Positions 51,483 through 61,949 of a DNA stretch of 64,000 nucleotides are shown here, piece after piece. Origin of the DNA: Clostridia bacterium. GTDB taxonomy: Bacteria; Bacillota; Clostridia; UMGS1883; UMGS1540. The position numbers and the translations under genes are program-made. Position 1 is the stretch's first letter, and each line of letters starts with the position of its first letter. Where the stretch lies: assembly GCA_017450025.1 (NCBI GenBank), contig JAFSYJ010000027.1, positions 18,283 to 82,282 of the forward strand, written 5' to 3'. The notes beneath the pieces were generated by a model that saw only the letters and a list, made by a program, of their open reading frames with translations, did no database searches and was not told where the DNA came from.

Positions 51483-52571
51483 ATGGCGGATTTGGAAAAT
51501 AAAAAGAATGCCATTAAAGAACTTGTAGAGCGTGGTAAGAAAAAGGGAATGTTGACATACAAAGAAATAATTGACGCGCTTGAAGAAATTGACTTAGATC
51601 CCGAACAAATTGAAAAGGTTTATGAGACTATAGAGCAGATAGGCGTTGAGGTTGTCGGCGATATAGATGCAGACCTTAAGGAAATCGAACAGGAGGACAC
51701 ATCGGAGGAGGATATAGAAGACCTTTCCGTTCCCGAAGGGGTAAATGTTGACGACCATGTAAGGATGTACCTTAAGGAGATAGGCAAAGTGCCGCTGCTT
51801 ACGGCAGAAGAAGAGTTTGAACTTGCCAGAGCGATGGCAGAGGGAGATGAAATCGCCAAAAAACGCTTGACAGAAGCCAACCTCAGACTTGTTGTAAGTA
51901 TAGCAAAGCGATATGTCGGCAGAGGTATGCTTTTTCTCGATCTTATACAGGAGGGCAATCTCGGACTTATCAAGGCTGTTGAAAAGTTTGATTACGATAA
52001 GGGATATAAATTCAGTACCTACGCAACCTGGTGGATAAGACAGGCTATTACGCGTGCAATAGCAGATCAGGCAAGAACTATCCGTATTCCCGTTCATATG
52101 GTAGAAACTATAAATAAGCTCATCAGAGTTTCCCGTCAGCTTTTGCAGGAACTCGGACGCGACCCCAGACCCGAAGAAATCGCAAAAGAAATGAATATGT
52201 CCATAGATAAGGTTCGCGAGATTATGAAGATAGCGCAAGAGCCTGTATCTCTTGAAACGCCGATAGGCGAAGAAGAAGACAGCCATCTCGGAGACTTTAT
52301 TCCCGATGATGATGCGCCTGCACCGAGCGAGCTGGCGTCGTTTATGCTTCTTAAAGAACAGCTCATGGGCGTGCTTGATACTTTGACAGCGCGTGAAGAA
52401 AAGGTTTTGCGTCTGCGATTTGGACTTGATGACGGCAGACCGAGAACCTTGGAAGAAGTCGGCAATGTGTTTGGCGTAACAAGAGAGAGAATAAGACAGA
52501 TAGAGGCAAAGGCACTGCGTAAGCTCCGCCACCCGAGCAGAAGCAAAAAGCTCAAGGATTTTCTGGAATAG
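51483..52571 (+). CDS. rpoD: Principal sigma factor, RpoD/SigA
   Basis: A 362-residue housekeeping sigma factor. Region 1.2 ([19 protein letters not shown]), region 2 ([37 protein letters not shown]), region 3 and region 4 ([19 protein letters not shown]) are intact. Acidic region 1.1 is present (~1-75). It recognises the TTGACA-17-TATAAT promoters seen throughout the window. Confidence 0.97.
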   Translation: MADLENKKNAIKELVERGKKKGMLTYKEIIDALEEIDLDPEQIEKVYETIEQIGVEVVGDIDADLKEIEQEDTSEEDIEDLSVPEGVNVDDHVRMYLKEIGKVPLLTAEEEFELARAMAEGDEIAKKRLTEANLRLVVSIAKRYVGRGMLFLDLIQEGNLGLIKAVEKFDYDKGYKFSTYATWWIRQAITRAIADQARTIRIPVHMVETINKLIRVSRQLLQELGRDPRPEEIAKEMNMSIDKVREIMKIAQEPVSLETPIGEEEDSHLGDFIPDDDAPAPSELASFMLLKEQLMGVLDTLTAREEKVLRLRFGLDDGRPRTLEEVGNVFGVTRERIRQIEAKALRKLRHPSRSKKLKDFLE

Positions 52572-52572
52572 T

Positions 52573-53229
52573 ATGGAAGGTTATATGACACCGCGTCTTA
52601 TCAAAATCGCGGGATATGTTAACAAGGGCGAGAGGCTCGCGGATATAGGCACAGACCACGCATATATTCCGATTTATCTTGTTCAAAAAGGTATAATAAA
52701 CGAGGCTATCGCGGCCGATATTAACGCTGCACCTTTAAAGACGGCGGCAGAAAACATAAAAAATGCTGGCTTAAGCCGCAATATAAAAACCGTTCTTTCG
52801 GACGGTTTTTTGTGCATTGACAAAAATTCTTTTGATACCGCAGTTGTTGCAGGCATGGGCGGTATGCTTATCGCAGAGATCCTTAAAAATGCTCCGCGCC
52901 AAAAAAAATACATACTTCAGCCGATGAAAAATTTGCCGGAGCTCAAAAGGTTTTTGTCGCAGAACGGCTATAAAATCACGACGGAAGGTCTTGCGGCGGA
53001 AGGCGAAAAAATATATAACATATTGGTTGCCCAAGACGGCAATGAAGTTATAAGCGAATATGAACTGTTTGTAGGCAAGGGCTTGGCAGATGACCCTCTT
53101 TTAACGCTCTATAAGCAAAGCCTTAAAAATAAGTTTGAAAAAATAATAAAAGGCAACAATCAGGCTTTAAATCCCAATGCAAAAACAATTGATTACTATA
53201 AAAATTTGTTGACTATGCTGGAGAAATAA
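52573..53229 (+). CDS. trmK: tRNA (adenine-22-N1) methyltransferase TrmK
   Basis: A 218-residue class I SAM methyltransferase. Motif I is LADIGTDHAYIPIYL, followed by AADINAAPL, VVAGMGGMLIAEIL and LQPMKNLPELKRFL. The C-terminal part is a coiled coil. The start may be 52573 or 52585 (GGAAGG sits between the two). Directly after rpoD, its usual place in Bacillota; the Nif3-like gene that often follows is absent, replaced by an ABC exporter. Confidence 0.9.
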   Translation: MEGYMTPRLIKIAGYVNKGERLADIGTDHAYIPIYLVQKGIINEAIAADINAAPLKTAAENIKNAGLSRNIKTVLSDGFLCIDKNSFDTAVVAGMGGMLIAEILKNAPRQKKYILQPMKNLPELKRFLSQNGYKITTEGLAAEGEKIYNILVAQDGNEVISEYELFVGKGLADDPLLTLYKQSLKNKFEKIIKGNNQALNPNAKTIDYYKNLLTMLEK

Positions 53230-53238
53230 GGTGAGAGT

Positions 53239-54975
53239 GTGCAAAAATATAAAAAATCCGTAAAAAAATATTGGTGGTGCTTTATTTTTGCACCTTTTTT
53301 TATGATTTTAGAGGCTTGCGGCGAATTTATACTGCCTTATGTCAATGCAAATATAATAGATATAGGTGCGGCAAACAAGGATATTCCGTTTATATTGCAA
53401 AACGGTCTTATAATGGCGTCTGTTTCGGTTGCCATGCTTATCACAGGCGTTTTGGGAGCTTTTTTTGCAATTCGCGGCGCGTCATATCTTGCGAGAGATG
53501 TAAGACGTAGCGTTTTCAATAAAATTCAAAGATTTTCTTTTTCAAATATTGATGATTTTACAACAGGTTCACTTATTACCCGTATAACAAATGATATAAC
53601 GCAAATACAGGGCTTTACGCAGACATTGCTGCGCGGAATGTTCCGTAGTCCTGTAATGCTTATTGGTGCGCTGATAATGTCGTTTAGTCTAAATCCGCGC
53701 CTTGCGTGCGTTATTTTTGCAGTTGTGCCGATTTTGGCATTTGCAATTTTTATGATAATCAAAACAGCCTCGCCGCGATATACCGAGATGCAGCACCGTA
53801 TAGATCTGCTTAATTCCAATATAGGAGAAACCGTAACTAATGAGCGAGTTATAAAGTCTTTTGTGCGGGAAGAATACGAAAAGGAAAAGTTCGGGAAGGT
53901 AAATTCAAATTTAATGGATAGGAGCATTTCCGCACTTAAAGTCATGATACTTCTGCAACCTGTTTCGGCATTTGCCGTGAACGCCACGACGCTTGCCGTT
54001 GTGTGGTTTGCGGGAAAGCAGATCACAGTCGGCGATATGACGATCGGAACGCTGACAGCGTTTATTACATATTTAACACAAATCCTGAACGGACTCAATA
54101 TGCTGGCAAATATAATTTTGCAGCTTTCGCGTGCGGCGGCTTCTGACAGGCGTATAAGCGAGGTACTTAATGCAAAAATTGATTTGACAGACGACAATGC
54201 CACCCAAAAAAACAAGGAGGTCACAGGCGGAGAAATTGAATTTAAAAATGTGTGCTTCAGGTATTTTAAAGATAATGAAGAAAATGTGCTCGAAGATATA
54301 AACCTTCATATAGACGGCGGCGAGCTTGTCGGAATTATAGGTTCAACCGGCAGCGGCAAATCGACGCTCGTTTCGCTAATACCGCGCCTTTATGATGCAG
54401 ATAGCGGAGAAGTAAAAATTGACGGCGTGGATGTGCGCGATTTATCGCTTTACAATTTGCGTGAGAGTGTAGCGGTCGTGCTTCAGAACAATACACTTTT
54501 TTCTGGAACGGTAAAAGAAAACCTTAAGTGGGGCAATGAAAACGCATCTGACGAGGAAATATTAAAAGCCGCGCAGATGGCGCAGGCTGATGAGTTTGTC
54601 TCAAACTTTAAAAACGGTTACGATACAGAGCTTGAACAGGGTGGGAAAAACCTGTCTGGCGGTCAGAAGCAACGCCTTTGTATAGCGCGTGCTATTTTGA
54701 AAAAGCCTGAAATTTTGATTTTAGATGATTCCACAAGCGCGGTTGATACAAAAACCGAGGCAAAAATCCGTGCCGCTTTACGCAGCGAACTGGGTGGCGT
54801 TACAAAAATCATTATTGCACAGCGCATAACATCTGTTATAGATGCTGATAAGATAATAGTTCTAAATGACGGCAAAATTGCAGGATGTGGAACACATTCG
54901 CAGCTTATTTCCGATTGTGAAGAATACAAGGAAATTTATTACTCACAAAAGGAGGCTGATGAAAATGGACGCTGA
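53239..54975 (+). CDS. Second ABC exporter, degenerate-site half
   Basis: A 578-residue type IV ABC exporter half with six membrane helices and an NBD. Walker A GSTGSGKST and signature LSGGQKQR are canonical, but the catalytic Glu is Asp (LILDDSTSAVD) and the H-loop His is Gln (IIIAQRITSV), as in the degenerate half of the exporter at 32611. Starts with GTG at 53239 after AAGGTGAG. Overlaps its partner gene by 11 bp. The two exporter loci are clear paralogues. Confidence 0.88.
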   Translation: MQKYKKSVKKYWWCFIFAPFFMILEACGEFILPYVNANIIDIGAANKDIPFILQNGLIMASVSVAMLITGVLGAFFAIRGASYLARDVRRSVFNKIQRFSFSNIDDFTTGSLITRITNDITQIQGFTQTLLRGMFRSPVMLIGALIMSFSLNPRLACVIFAVVPILAFAIFMIIKTASPRYTEMQHRIDLLNSNIGETVTNERVIKSFVREEYEKEKFGKVNSNLMDRSISALKVMILLQPVSAFAVNATTLAVVWFAGKQITVGDMTIGTLTAFITYLTQILNGLNMLANIILQLSRAAASDRRISEVLNAKIDLTDDNATQKNKEVTGGEIEFKNVCFRYFKDNEENVLEDINLHIDGGELVGIIGSTGSGKSTLVSLIPRLYDADSGEVKIDGVDVRDLSLYNLRESVAVVLQNNTLFSGTVKENLKWGNENASDEEILKAAQMAQADEFVSNFKNGYDTELEQGGKNLSGGQKQRLCIARAILKKPEILILDDSTSAVDTKTEAKIRAALRSELGGVTKIIIAQRITSVIDADKIIVLNDGKIAGCGTHSQLISDCEEYKEIYYSQKEADENGR

Positions 54976-56824
54976 AAGAATGGCGCGCCTTGCCGAAAAA
55001 TATAAGGTTACTGCGGAAGCAGGCAGAAAACGCGAGATAAGCGTCATGCACAGGGGGCCTATGCGCGGCGGAGCTATGAGCGCAAAAGGGAAACCGAAAA
55101 ACACGGGCAAAACTATATCGCGCCTTGTTGTGTATCTTGCCGAAGAGCGCCTTATGATAACTGTGGCACTTATTTGTTCAATTATACATACTTTGGGAGC
55201 GTTGGCAGCCGCGTATCTTTTGAGACCTATAATAAATAATATTGCCGAAAACGGTATGCAGGGTTTGGCAGGCAGTCTCGGAGTTATGGCTGTGATATAT
55301 GCGGTCAGCGTTTTGGCACAATGGCTTCAGCAGAGAATTATGCTGTCTGTTTCACAGAGGTCGCTGGCACGGATGCGCCGCGAGCTTTATGCAAAACTGC
55401 AGACGCTTCCGATAAGATTTTTTGACCAAAATGCAACAGGCGATGTTATGAGCCGCTTTACAAACGATGTTGACGCCGTAGGAGAAATGCTGAATACGAC
55501 AATTATTCAGATAATTTCAGGCGCAATAACTCTTGTAGGAACGGTTGTACTTATGATATATACTAATTTGTGGCTCGCGTTGATCACTATAACCGTCAGC
55601 CCTATGCTTGTGTATGTGAGCAAAACAATTATTAAAAGAGGCCGCGCGTCATATTCCAAACAGCAGCGCTCACTTGGAATGTTAAACGGTTTTGCGGAGG
55701 AAACAATAAGCGGGCAGAAGGTTGTTAAAGTATTTAATCACGAAGAAATGGCGCAGGAAGAATTTGAATATTTAAACAACGAACTGTGCCGCGCGCAAAT
55801 TAACGCGCAGTTTCGTGCGGGGATAATGGGACCTGTCACACATCAGCTTTGTAACCTCGTTTATGCCGTGACGGCGTGCGTGGGCGGAGTGCTTGTAGTT
55901 ATGAACGGTTTCGACTTGGGCGGACTTACGATTATTTTAAATTATACCCGTCATTTTAACCGCCCGATAAATGAAATTTCAATGCAAATAAATACTGTTT
56001 TTTCGGCGCTGGCAGGAGCGGAAAGAGTATTCGAGGTTATGGACAAAGAGGGTGAAAAGCAAACCGAAAATGCAGTTGTTCCCGAAAAAATAAAAGGTTT
56101 AGTCGAAATGAAAAATGTTTATTTCGGATATACGCCGCATACACAGGTTTTAAAGGACATTTCTATTTTTGCGGAGCCCGGCAAAAAGATTGCGTTTGTC
56201 GGCTCGACGGGAGCAGGTAAGACGACGGTAACAAACCTTTTGACCCGCTTTTATGATATTGATGAAGGTGTTATCACTGTTGACGGCATTGATATAAAAA
56301 AATTGGACAAAGACTTCTTGCGAAGAAATGTGGCGATAGTTTTGCAGGATACGCACCTTTTCACAGGGACTGTACGCGAAAACATCAGATACGGCAGGCT
56401 TGACGCGACTGACGAGGAAGTAGTGGAGGCCGCAAAAATTGCCTCGGCTCACAGGTTTATAACACGGCTTGAACACGGTTATGATACGCTTTTGACGAAC
56501 GATGGCGCAAATCTTTCGCAGGGGCAGAGACAGCTTTTAAATATTGCACGCGCAGCCGTAAGCCGCGCGCCGATTTTAATTCTTGACGAAGCTACAAGCT
56601 CGGTTGATACGCGTACGGAGAGGAATATAGAACGCGGAATGGACGCTATTATGGAAAACCGCACGACCTTTGTTATAGCCCACCGCCTTTCGACCGTACG
56701 GAAGTCTGATGTTATTATGGTACTTGAACACGGAAGAATTATAGAAAGCGGCTCACACGAGGAGCTTATAAGACAAAACGGCAGATACGCCGATTTGTAT
56801 AACGAAATAGCACAGCTCGAATGA
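54965..56824 (+). CDS. Second ABC exporter, canonical-site half
   Basis: A 619-residue partner subunit. A basic N-terminal stretch (ERMARLAEKYKVTAEAGRKR ...) precedes six membrane helices. The NBD has Walker A GSTGAGKTT, signature LSQGQRQ, Walker B ILDEATSSVD with catalytic Glu, and H-loop VIAHRLSTV. ATG at 54965 has GGAGG 9 bp upstream; an ATG at 54959 is too close to it. It ends before a strong terminator. Confidence 0.88.
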   Translation: MDAERMARLAEKYKVTAEAGRKREISVMHRGPMRGGAMSAKGKPKNTGKTISRLVVYLAEERLMITVALICSIIHTLGALAAAYLLRPIINNIAENGMQGLAGSLGVMAVIYAVSVLAQWLQQRIMLSVSQRSLARMRRELYAKLQTLPIRFFDQNATGDVMSRFTNDVDAVGEMLNTTIIQIISGAITLVGTVVLMIYTNLWLALITITVSPMLVYVSKTIIKRGRASYSKQQRSLGMLNGFAEETISGQKVVKVFNHEEMAQEEFEYLNNELCRAQINAQFRAGIMGPVTHQLCNLVYAVTACVGGVLVVMNGFDLGGLTIILNYTRHFNRPINEISMQINTVFSALAGAERVFEVMDKEGEKQTENAVVPEKIKGLVEMKNVYFGYTPHTQVLKDISIFAEPGKKIAFVGSTGAGKTTVTNLLTRFYDIDEGVITVDGIDIKKLDKDFLRRNVAIVLQDTHLFTGTVRENIRYGRLDATDEEVVEAAKIASAHRFITRLEHGYDTLLTNDGANLSQGQRQLLNIARAAVSRAPILILDEATSSVDTRTERNIERGMDAIMENRTTFVIAHRLSTVRKSDVIMVLEHGRIIESGSHEELIRQNGRYADLYNEIAQLE

Positions 56825-56838
56825 TATCGTAAAACAGT

Positions 56839-56870
56839 AAATCCACGATAAAGATTTATCGTGGATTTTT
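56839..56870 (+). terminator. Terminator after the second ABC exporter
   Basis: AAATCCACGATAAA pairs with TTTATCGTGGATTT around a 2-3-nt loop and ends in T5. Confidence 0.88.
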
Positions 56871-56939
56871 GTATTGCATTTATTTCAAAAATCTGTTATT
56901 ATATAAATATGTATGTTTGCACGAAAGGATTGATTATCA

Positions 56940-58652
56940 ATGAGATTATCAGGATTACTTATGCCGACTTTGAGGGAGGTACCTGCCGAGGCGGAAATAA
57001 CAAGCCACAGACTTATGCTCCGCGCAGGACTTATCAGAAAGCTCGCGGCAGGTATTTATTCATATATGCCAATGGGCTTGCGCTCGCTCAGAAAGGTTGA
57101 AGATATAATACGCGAAGAAATGGACAGAGCAGGCGCAAACGAAGTTTTAATGAGTGCGCTCCTGCCTGCGGAGGCTTATCAGCCGTCAGGCAGATGGGAT
57201 GTTTTCGGCCCTGAAATGTTCAGACTGCGCGACAGACACGACCGCGACTTTTGCCTCGGGCCGACGCACGAAGAAATTTTTACCGAAACGGTTAAAAACG
57301 AAGTTAAATCGTACAAGCAGCTTCCGCTGACGCTTTATCAGGTCGGAACAAAATACCGCGATGAACGCCGTCCGCGTTTCGGCGTTATGCGCAGCCGCGA
57401 ATTTATTATGAAAGACGCTTACAGCTTTGACCTTGACGAAAAGGGACTTGATGAGTCATACAAAAAAATGTATGAAGCATACTGCCGCATCTTTACGCGT
57501 TTGGGGCTTAAATTTACAATAGTTGATGCGGATTCAGGGGCAATGGGCGGCAGCGGCTCTCAGGAATTTATGGTTTTGTCCGAAGTCGGAGAAGACATAA
57601 TAGCGCATTGCGAAGCTTGCGGTTACTGTGCAAACGAGGAAAAAGCCGAGTGTATTCCCGACGGCAAAAAATTTGAGGCAAACGGCAAAGAAATCGAAAA
57701 AATACTCACGCCCGATGTGCATACAATAGCTCAGCTGACAGATTTTCTCGGCGTACCCGAGTATATGTTTGTTAAGACTATTATTTATAAGGCTGACGAT
57801 AAGTTTGTTGCAGTTCTTGTACGCGGCGACAGGGAAATAAACGAAGTAAAACTGCAAAACCTGCTTGGCGCGGGCGAAGTTGAACTTGCGGCTCCCGCAG
57901 ATGTGCGCGCAATAACAAAAGCAGAAGTCGGATTTGCAGGACCGATGAATCTCGGTATTGAAGTTTATGCCGACAACGAAATCAAAAATATGCACAGCTT
58001 TGTTACGGGCGCAAACGAGACAGGCTATCATTTTGTAAATGTTGAGACTGGCAGAGATTTTGAAGTTACAAAATATGCAGATTTGCGTCAGATTACAAAC
58101 GGCGATATTTGCCCGAAATGCGGCAAGGAAATCAATACATTTAACGGCATAGAGGTAGGTCATATTTTTAAGCTTGGCACAAAGTATTCCAAAGCTCTTG
58201 ATCTCACATTTATAAACGAAGCAGGAGAAAGTGTTCCTGTTATCATGGGGTGCTACGGCATAGGCGTCAACCGCTGCCTTGCGGCTGTAATCGAACAACA
58301 CAGCGATGAAAACGGCATTATATGGCCTGTTTCAATTGCTCCTTACCATGTCAGCGTAATCCCCGTAAATGTAAACAATCAGGCACAGAAGGAGCTCGCA
58401 GAAAAAATATATAACACCTTGCTTGAAAACGGCATAGAGGCAATTATAGACGACCGCGACGAAAGACCGGGCGTAAAATTCAAGGACTCGGAGCTTGTCG
58501 GTATTCCGCTTAGAATTACAGTAGGCAAGAAGGCGGAAGAAAATATCGTTGAATACAAGATAAGAGGCAGTGAAGGTTTTGAAGAAAAAACAGCCGATGA
58601 TGCGATAAAGGCGGCTATTGAATATATTAAAGAAGGAATTAAATCAATATAG
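56940..58652 (+). CDS. proS: Prolyl-tRNA synthetase, bacterial type
   Basis: A 570-residue class II synthetase. It has [20 protein letters not shown], the motif 2 region [29 protein letters not shown], the INS editing domain (~235-385, YbaK-like) that clears Ala-tRNA-Pro, motif 3 CYGIGVNR and the anticodon-binding domain at the C-terminus. AAAGGA ~10 bp before ATG. The 115-bp leader is too short for a T-box. The cognate tRNA-Pro is encoded at the left end of the window. Confidence 0.95.
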   Translation: MRLSGLLMPTLREVPAEAEITSHRLMLRAGLIRKLAAGIYSYMPMGLRSLRKVEDIIREEMDRAGANEVLMSALLPAEAYQPSGRWDVFGPEMFRLRDRHDRDFCLGPTHEEIFTETVKNEVKSYKQLPLTLYQVGTKYRDERRPRFGVMRSREFIMKDAYSFDLDEKGLDESYKKMYEAYCRIFTRLGLKFTIVDADSGAMGGSGSQEFMVLSEVGEDIIAHCEACGYCANEEKAECIPDGKKFEANGKEIEKILTPDVHTIAQLTDFLGVPEYMFVKTIIYKADDKFVAVLVRGDREINEVKLQNLLGAGEVELAAPADVRAITKAEVGFAGPMNLGIEVYADNEIKNMHSFVTGANETGYHFVNVETGRDFEVTKYADLRQITNGDICPKCGKEINTFNGIEVGHIFKLGTKYSKALDLTFINEAGESVPVIMGCYGIGVNRCLAAVIEQHSDENGIIWPVSIAPYHVSVIPVNVNNQAQKELAEKIYNTLLENGIEAIIDDRDERPGVKFKDSELVGIPLRITVGKKAEENIVEYKIRGSEGFEEKTADDAIKAAIEYIKEGIKSI

Positions 58653-58664
58653 GAGGATTCCGTC

Positions 58665-60464
58665 TTGGCAGATAAATCACTGATAAGAAATTTTTGTATT
58701 ATCGCCCATATCGACCACGGCAAGTCAACGCTTGCGGACAGGCTTTTGGAGCTGACAGGCGTTGTCAGTGAGAGAGATATGGAAGAACAGCTCCTCGACA
58801 ATATGGAGCTCGAAAGAGAGCGCGGAATTACGATAAAAGCGCGTGCGGTAAGGCTTATTTACAATAAAGACGGCAAGGAATATATTTTAAATCTTATCGA
58901 CACACCGGGGCACGTTGACTTTAACTATGAGGTGTCGCGTTCTCTCGCAGCGTGCGAGGGAGCGTTACTTGTCGTTGACGCTTCGCAGGGAATCGAGGCG
59001 CAGACCTTGGCAAACACATACCTTGCGCTGGAACATAACCTTGAGATTCTTCCGGTCATAAACAAGATAGATTTGCCGAGCGCAAGACCTGACGCTGCTA
59101 AAGAAGAGATAGAAAATATAATCGGTATCGTTGCCGAGGACGCGCCGTGCATAAGCGCAAAGCAGGGCATAAATATTGAAGCCGTACTTGACAAAATCGT
59201 TGACGGGATCCCTGCACCCGAGGGCGATGACAACGAGCCTTTAAAGGCGCTTATTTTTGATTCGTACTACGACAGCTACAAGGGCGTTATAGTTTATGTC
59301 CGCGTGGTTGACGGTAAGGTTTCACCGGGCGATACAATAAGATTTATGGCAACGGGCAAGGAGTATGAGGTCGTTGAAGCAGGCTATCTCAAGCCCGACG
59401 GCATGGCGCCTTCAAACGAACTTTCCGCAGGCGAGGTAGGCTTTATTGCAGCAAGTATTAAAAATATTTCCGATGTTAATGTCGGCGATACGGTAACGCG
59501 CGCCGACAAACCTGCAAAAGAGCCGCTCCCCGGATACAAAAAAGTCAATCCGATGGTTTTCTGCGGTATATATCCTGCAGACGGCGCAAAATACGACGAT
59601 TTGCGCGAGGCGCTGGAAAAGCTTAAGCTAAACGACGCGGCGCTTATGTTTGAGCCTGAAACCTCAATAGCGCTCGGCTTTGGATTCCGCTGCGGCTTTT
59701 TGGGGCTTTTGCATATGGAAATCATTCAGGAACGCCTTGAACGCGAATATAATCTTGATTTGGTAACGACAGCTCCGGGCGTTATTTATAAAATTATAAT
59801 GAAGTCGGGAGAGACTTTGTTTATTGATAACCCGACAAATATGCCCGACACTTCGGCAATAGAATATATGGAAGAGCCTTTTGTAAAGGCGGATATTTTT
59901 GTGCCGTCGGAATATGTCGGCAGTATTATGGAACTTTGTCAGGAGCGGCGCGGCATATACAAGGACATGAAGTTTATCGACGAGGGCAGGGCGTCTCTGC
60001 ATTACGAAATGCCGCTTAATGAAATAATATACGACTTTTTTGACGCGCTTAAATCACGGACAAAGGGGTATGCGTCGTTTGACTATGAGCTTTCGGGATA
60101 TGTAAAGAGCGACCTTGTCAAACTTGATGTGCTTTTAAACGGTGAGATGGTTGACGCGCTCAGCTTTATCGTTCATTCGTCAAAGGCTTATGCGCGTGGC
60201 AGAAAAATTACCGAAAAATTAAAAGAGGCGATTCCTCGCCAGCTTTTTGAAGTGCCGATTCAGGCGGCAATCGGCGGCAAAATCATAGCCCGTGAAACAG
60301 TCAAGGCATTGAGAAAAGATGTTTTGGCAAAGTGCTACGGCGGCGATATTACAAGAAAGAAAAAACTGCTCGAAAAGCAGAAGGAAGGAAAGAAGCGCAT
60401 GAGGCAGGTCGGCTCCGTTGAGGTTCCGCAGGAGGCCTTTATGTCGGTTCTTAAGCTCGACTGA
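58665..60464 (+). CDS. lepA: Elongation factor 4 (LepA)
   Basis: A 599-residue translational GTPase. G1 [10 protein letters not shown]2-G3 [11 protein letters not shown] and DTPGHVDF, G4 NKIDLPSA; then EF-G-like domains and the unique C-terminal domain ([19 protein letters not shown]). Start is TTG at 58665 with AGGAGG 8 bp upstream. TGATG overlap with hemW. Confidence 0.96.
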   Translation: MADKSLIRNFCIIAHIDHGKSTLADRLLELTGVVSERDMEEQLLDNMELERERGITIKARAVRLIYNKDGKEYILNLIDTPGHVDFNYEVSRSLAACEGALLVVDASQGIEAQTLANTYLALEHNLEILPVINKIDLPSARPDAAKEEIENIIGIVAEDAPCISAKQGINIEAVLDKIVDGIPAPEGDDNEPLKALIFDSYYDSYKGVIVYVRVVDGKVSPGDTIRFMATGKEYEVVEAGYLKPDGMAPSNELSAGEVGFIAASIKNISDVNVGDTVTRADKPAKEPLPGYKKVNPMVFCGIYPADGAKYDDLREALEKLKLNDAALMFEPETSIALGFGFRCGFLGLLHMEIIQERLEREYNLDLVTTAPGVIYKIIMKSGETLFIDNPTNMPDTSAIEYMEEPFVKADIFVPSEYVGSIMELCQERRGIYKDMKFIDEGRASLHYEMPLNEIIYDFFDALKSRTKGYASFDYELSGYVKSDLVKLDVLLNGEMVDALSFIVHSSKAYARGRKITEKLKEAIPRQLFEVPIQAAIGGKIIARETVKALRKDVLAKCYGGDITRKKKLLEKQKEGKKRMRQVGSVEVPQEAFMSVLKLD

Positions 60465-61519
60465 TGGCAGGGCTGTATGTTCATATTCCTTTTTGCGCGC
60501 AAAAGTGCATTTACTGTGCGTTTAACTCGTATGCAGGCAAAAATGAATTGATTGCAGAATATACCAAGCGTGTCGTTTCCGAACTTTACGAATATAAGCC
60601 TTTTGATGTTGAAACCGTATATTTCGGCGGCGGAACACCGACCTATATCCCTGAAGGTTATATTATAAATATTCTTGACAGTGTTTTTCGGTACTGCAAT
60701 GTTTCATCTGATGCCGAAGTAACAATCGAGGCAAATCCCGGCACGGTAACGCTTAATAAGCTGAAAAAACTGAAAAACGCAGGCTTTAACAGAATAAGCA
60801 TCGGCTTTCAATCGTTTGATAACAGCGAACTTCGCACTCTGTCGCGTATTCACACGGCAAAGCAGGGTGTAGAGGCTGTAAATTTGGCGCGTGAGGCTGG
60901 GTTTTCCAATATTTCGGGCGACATTATGACAGCTTTGCCAAACCAAACGCTTGAGGCACTCGATAAAACAATAGATAAAATCCTCGACCTTGAGCTTGAG
61001 CATATTTCGGCATATTCCCTGACGGTTGAAGAAGGAACGCCGCTTTACAGCAGCAATTTAAAAGAAATGTTGCCTGACGAGGACACGGAAAGAAAAATGT
61101 ATCATTATGTCGTCGAAAGGCTTAAAAACGCTGGCTATGGGCATTATGAAATCTCAAACTTTGCAAAAAAAGGCTTTGAATCGCGGCATAATTCGTCGTA
61201 TTGGACAGGTAAAGAATATGTGGGGCTTGGCGCGGGGGCACATTCGTATTACGGCGGCAAAAGATACTCAAATGCCGAAAAACCGGAGCTTTATATAAAT
61301 AATGCCCCGCGCGAAAACATATATATAGTTGATGAAGAAGAAAAACGGAAAGAGCATATTTTTCTCGGACTCCGAATGATGCGCGGCATCAGGTACGAAC
61401 AAAACCCGAAAACCGATAAAATGATTGCCGCAGGGCTTTTAAAGCTTGAAAATGGCTATATTTCACTTACGGACAGGGGTATAGATATTTCAAATTATGT
61501 TTTTTCGGAGCTGATTTAA
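60464..61519 (+). CDS. hemW: Radical SAM protein HemW
   Basis: A 351-residue radical SAM protein, once called oxygen-independent coproporphyrinogen oxidase but now seen as a heme chaperone. The cluster motif is CAQKCIYC (CX3CX2C), followed by AFNSYAGK; VYFGGGTPTYI and SIGFQSFDNSELRTL RIH-type motifs follow. lepA-hemW is a common pair. Confidence 0.92.
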   Translation: MAGLYVHIPFCAQKCIYCAFNSYAGKNELIAEYTKRVVSELYEYKPFDVETVYFGGGTPTYIPEGYIINILDSVFRYCNVSSDAEVTIEANPGTVTLNKLKKLKNAGFNRISIGFQSFDNSELRTLSRIHTAKQGVEAVNLAREAGFSNISGDIMTALPNQTLEALDKTIDKILDLELEHISAYSLTVEEGTPLYSSNLKEMLPDEDTERKMYHYVVERLKNAGYGHYEISNFAKKGFESRHNSSYWTGKEYVGLGAGAHSYYGGKRYSNAEKPELYINNAPRENIYIVDEEEKRKEHIFLGLRMMRGIRYEQNPKTDKMIAAGLLKLENGYISLTDRGIDISNYVFSELI

Positions 61520-61520
61520 A

Positions 61521-61949
61521 ATGAATGATAAGATTCGTGAAGAAGTACTTAACATCGCACTTTTATCAAGGCGTACCGAAAAGCAAATCATAGAAAAGCT
61601 CGTCAAAAAAGGGTACGATGAAGAGAAAGTGCGCGAGGCAACTGAATACTACCGTGACCTTGGCTACATTGACCACGCGGACTATGCACGCAGATTTGTG
61701 TCGGACTCTGTCAAATTAAAGGGCTACGGGCCGGAAAGAATAAAAAGGGAGCTCATAATGCGCGGAGTTGAAGCCGAAATCGCGGAAAACGCGCTTGACG
61801 GCATCGAGTATGATTTGCCAGCTTTGGTGCGGAAAAAGTTTAAAAGCTGTTCCGATGAAAAGGAAAGGCAAAAAATCATAAATTACTTTATAAGGCGCGG
61901 ATTTTCTTATTACGAAACGGCAGACGCCGTGAAAGAAGTGTTTGAATGA
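61521..61949 (+). CDS. recX: RecX-family regulatory protein
   Basis: A 142-residue helical protein with three RecX repeats: LLSRRTEKQIIEKLVKKGYD, YIDHADYARRFVSDS and KGYGPERIKRELIMRGV, then FIRRGFSYYETADAV. RecX restrains RecA filaments. recA itself is not in the window. Overlaps rimO by 4 bp. Confidence 0.88.
   Translation: MNDKIREEVLNIALLSRRTEKQIIEKLVKKGYDEEKVREATEYYRDLGYIDHADYARRFVSDSVKLKGYGPERIKRELIMRGVEAEIAENALDGIEYDLPALVRKKFKSCSDEKERQKIINYFIRRGFSYYETADAVKEVFE

Noticed and set aside
51594..52532. 312-codon open frame on the minus strand
   Set aside because: It is the antisense shadow of rpoD, with no ribosome site and Cys/Tyr-rich, low-information protein sequence.
56825..56939. Possible T-box leader for proS
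   Set aside because: The gap is 115 bp and mostly filled by the upstream terminator; no T-box sequence or antiterminator is present.
57534..58301. 255-codon open frame on the minus strand
   Set aside because: Antisense to the INS domain of proS; Cys/Phe-rich composition typical of a shadow frame.
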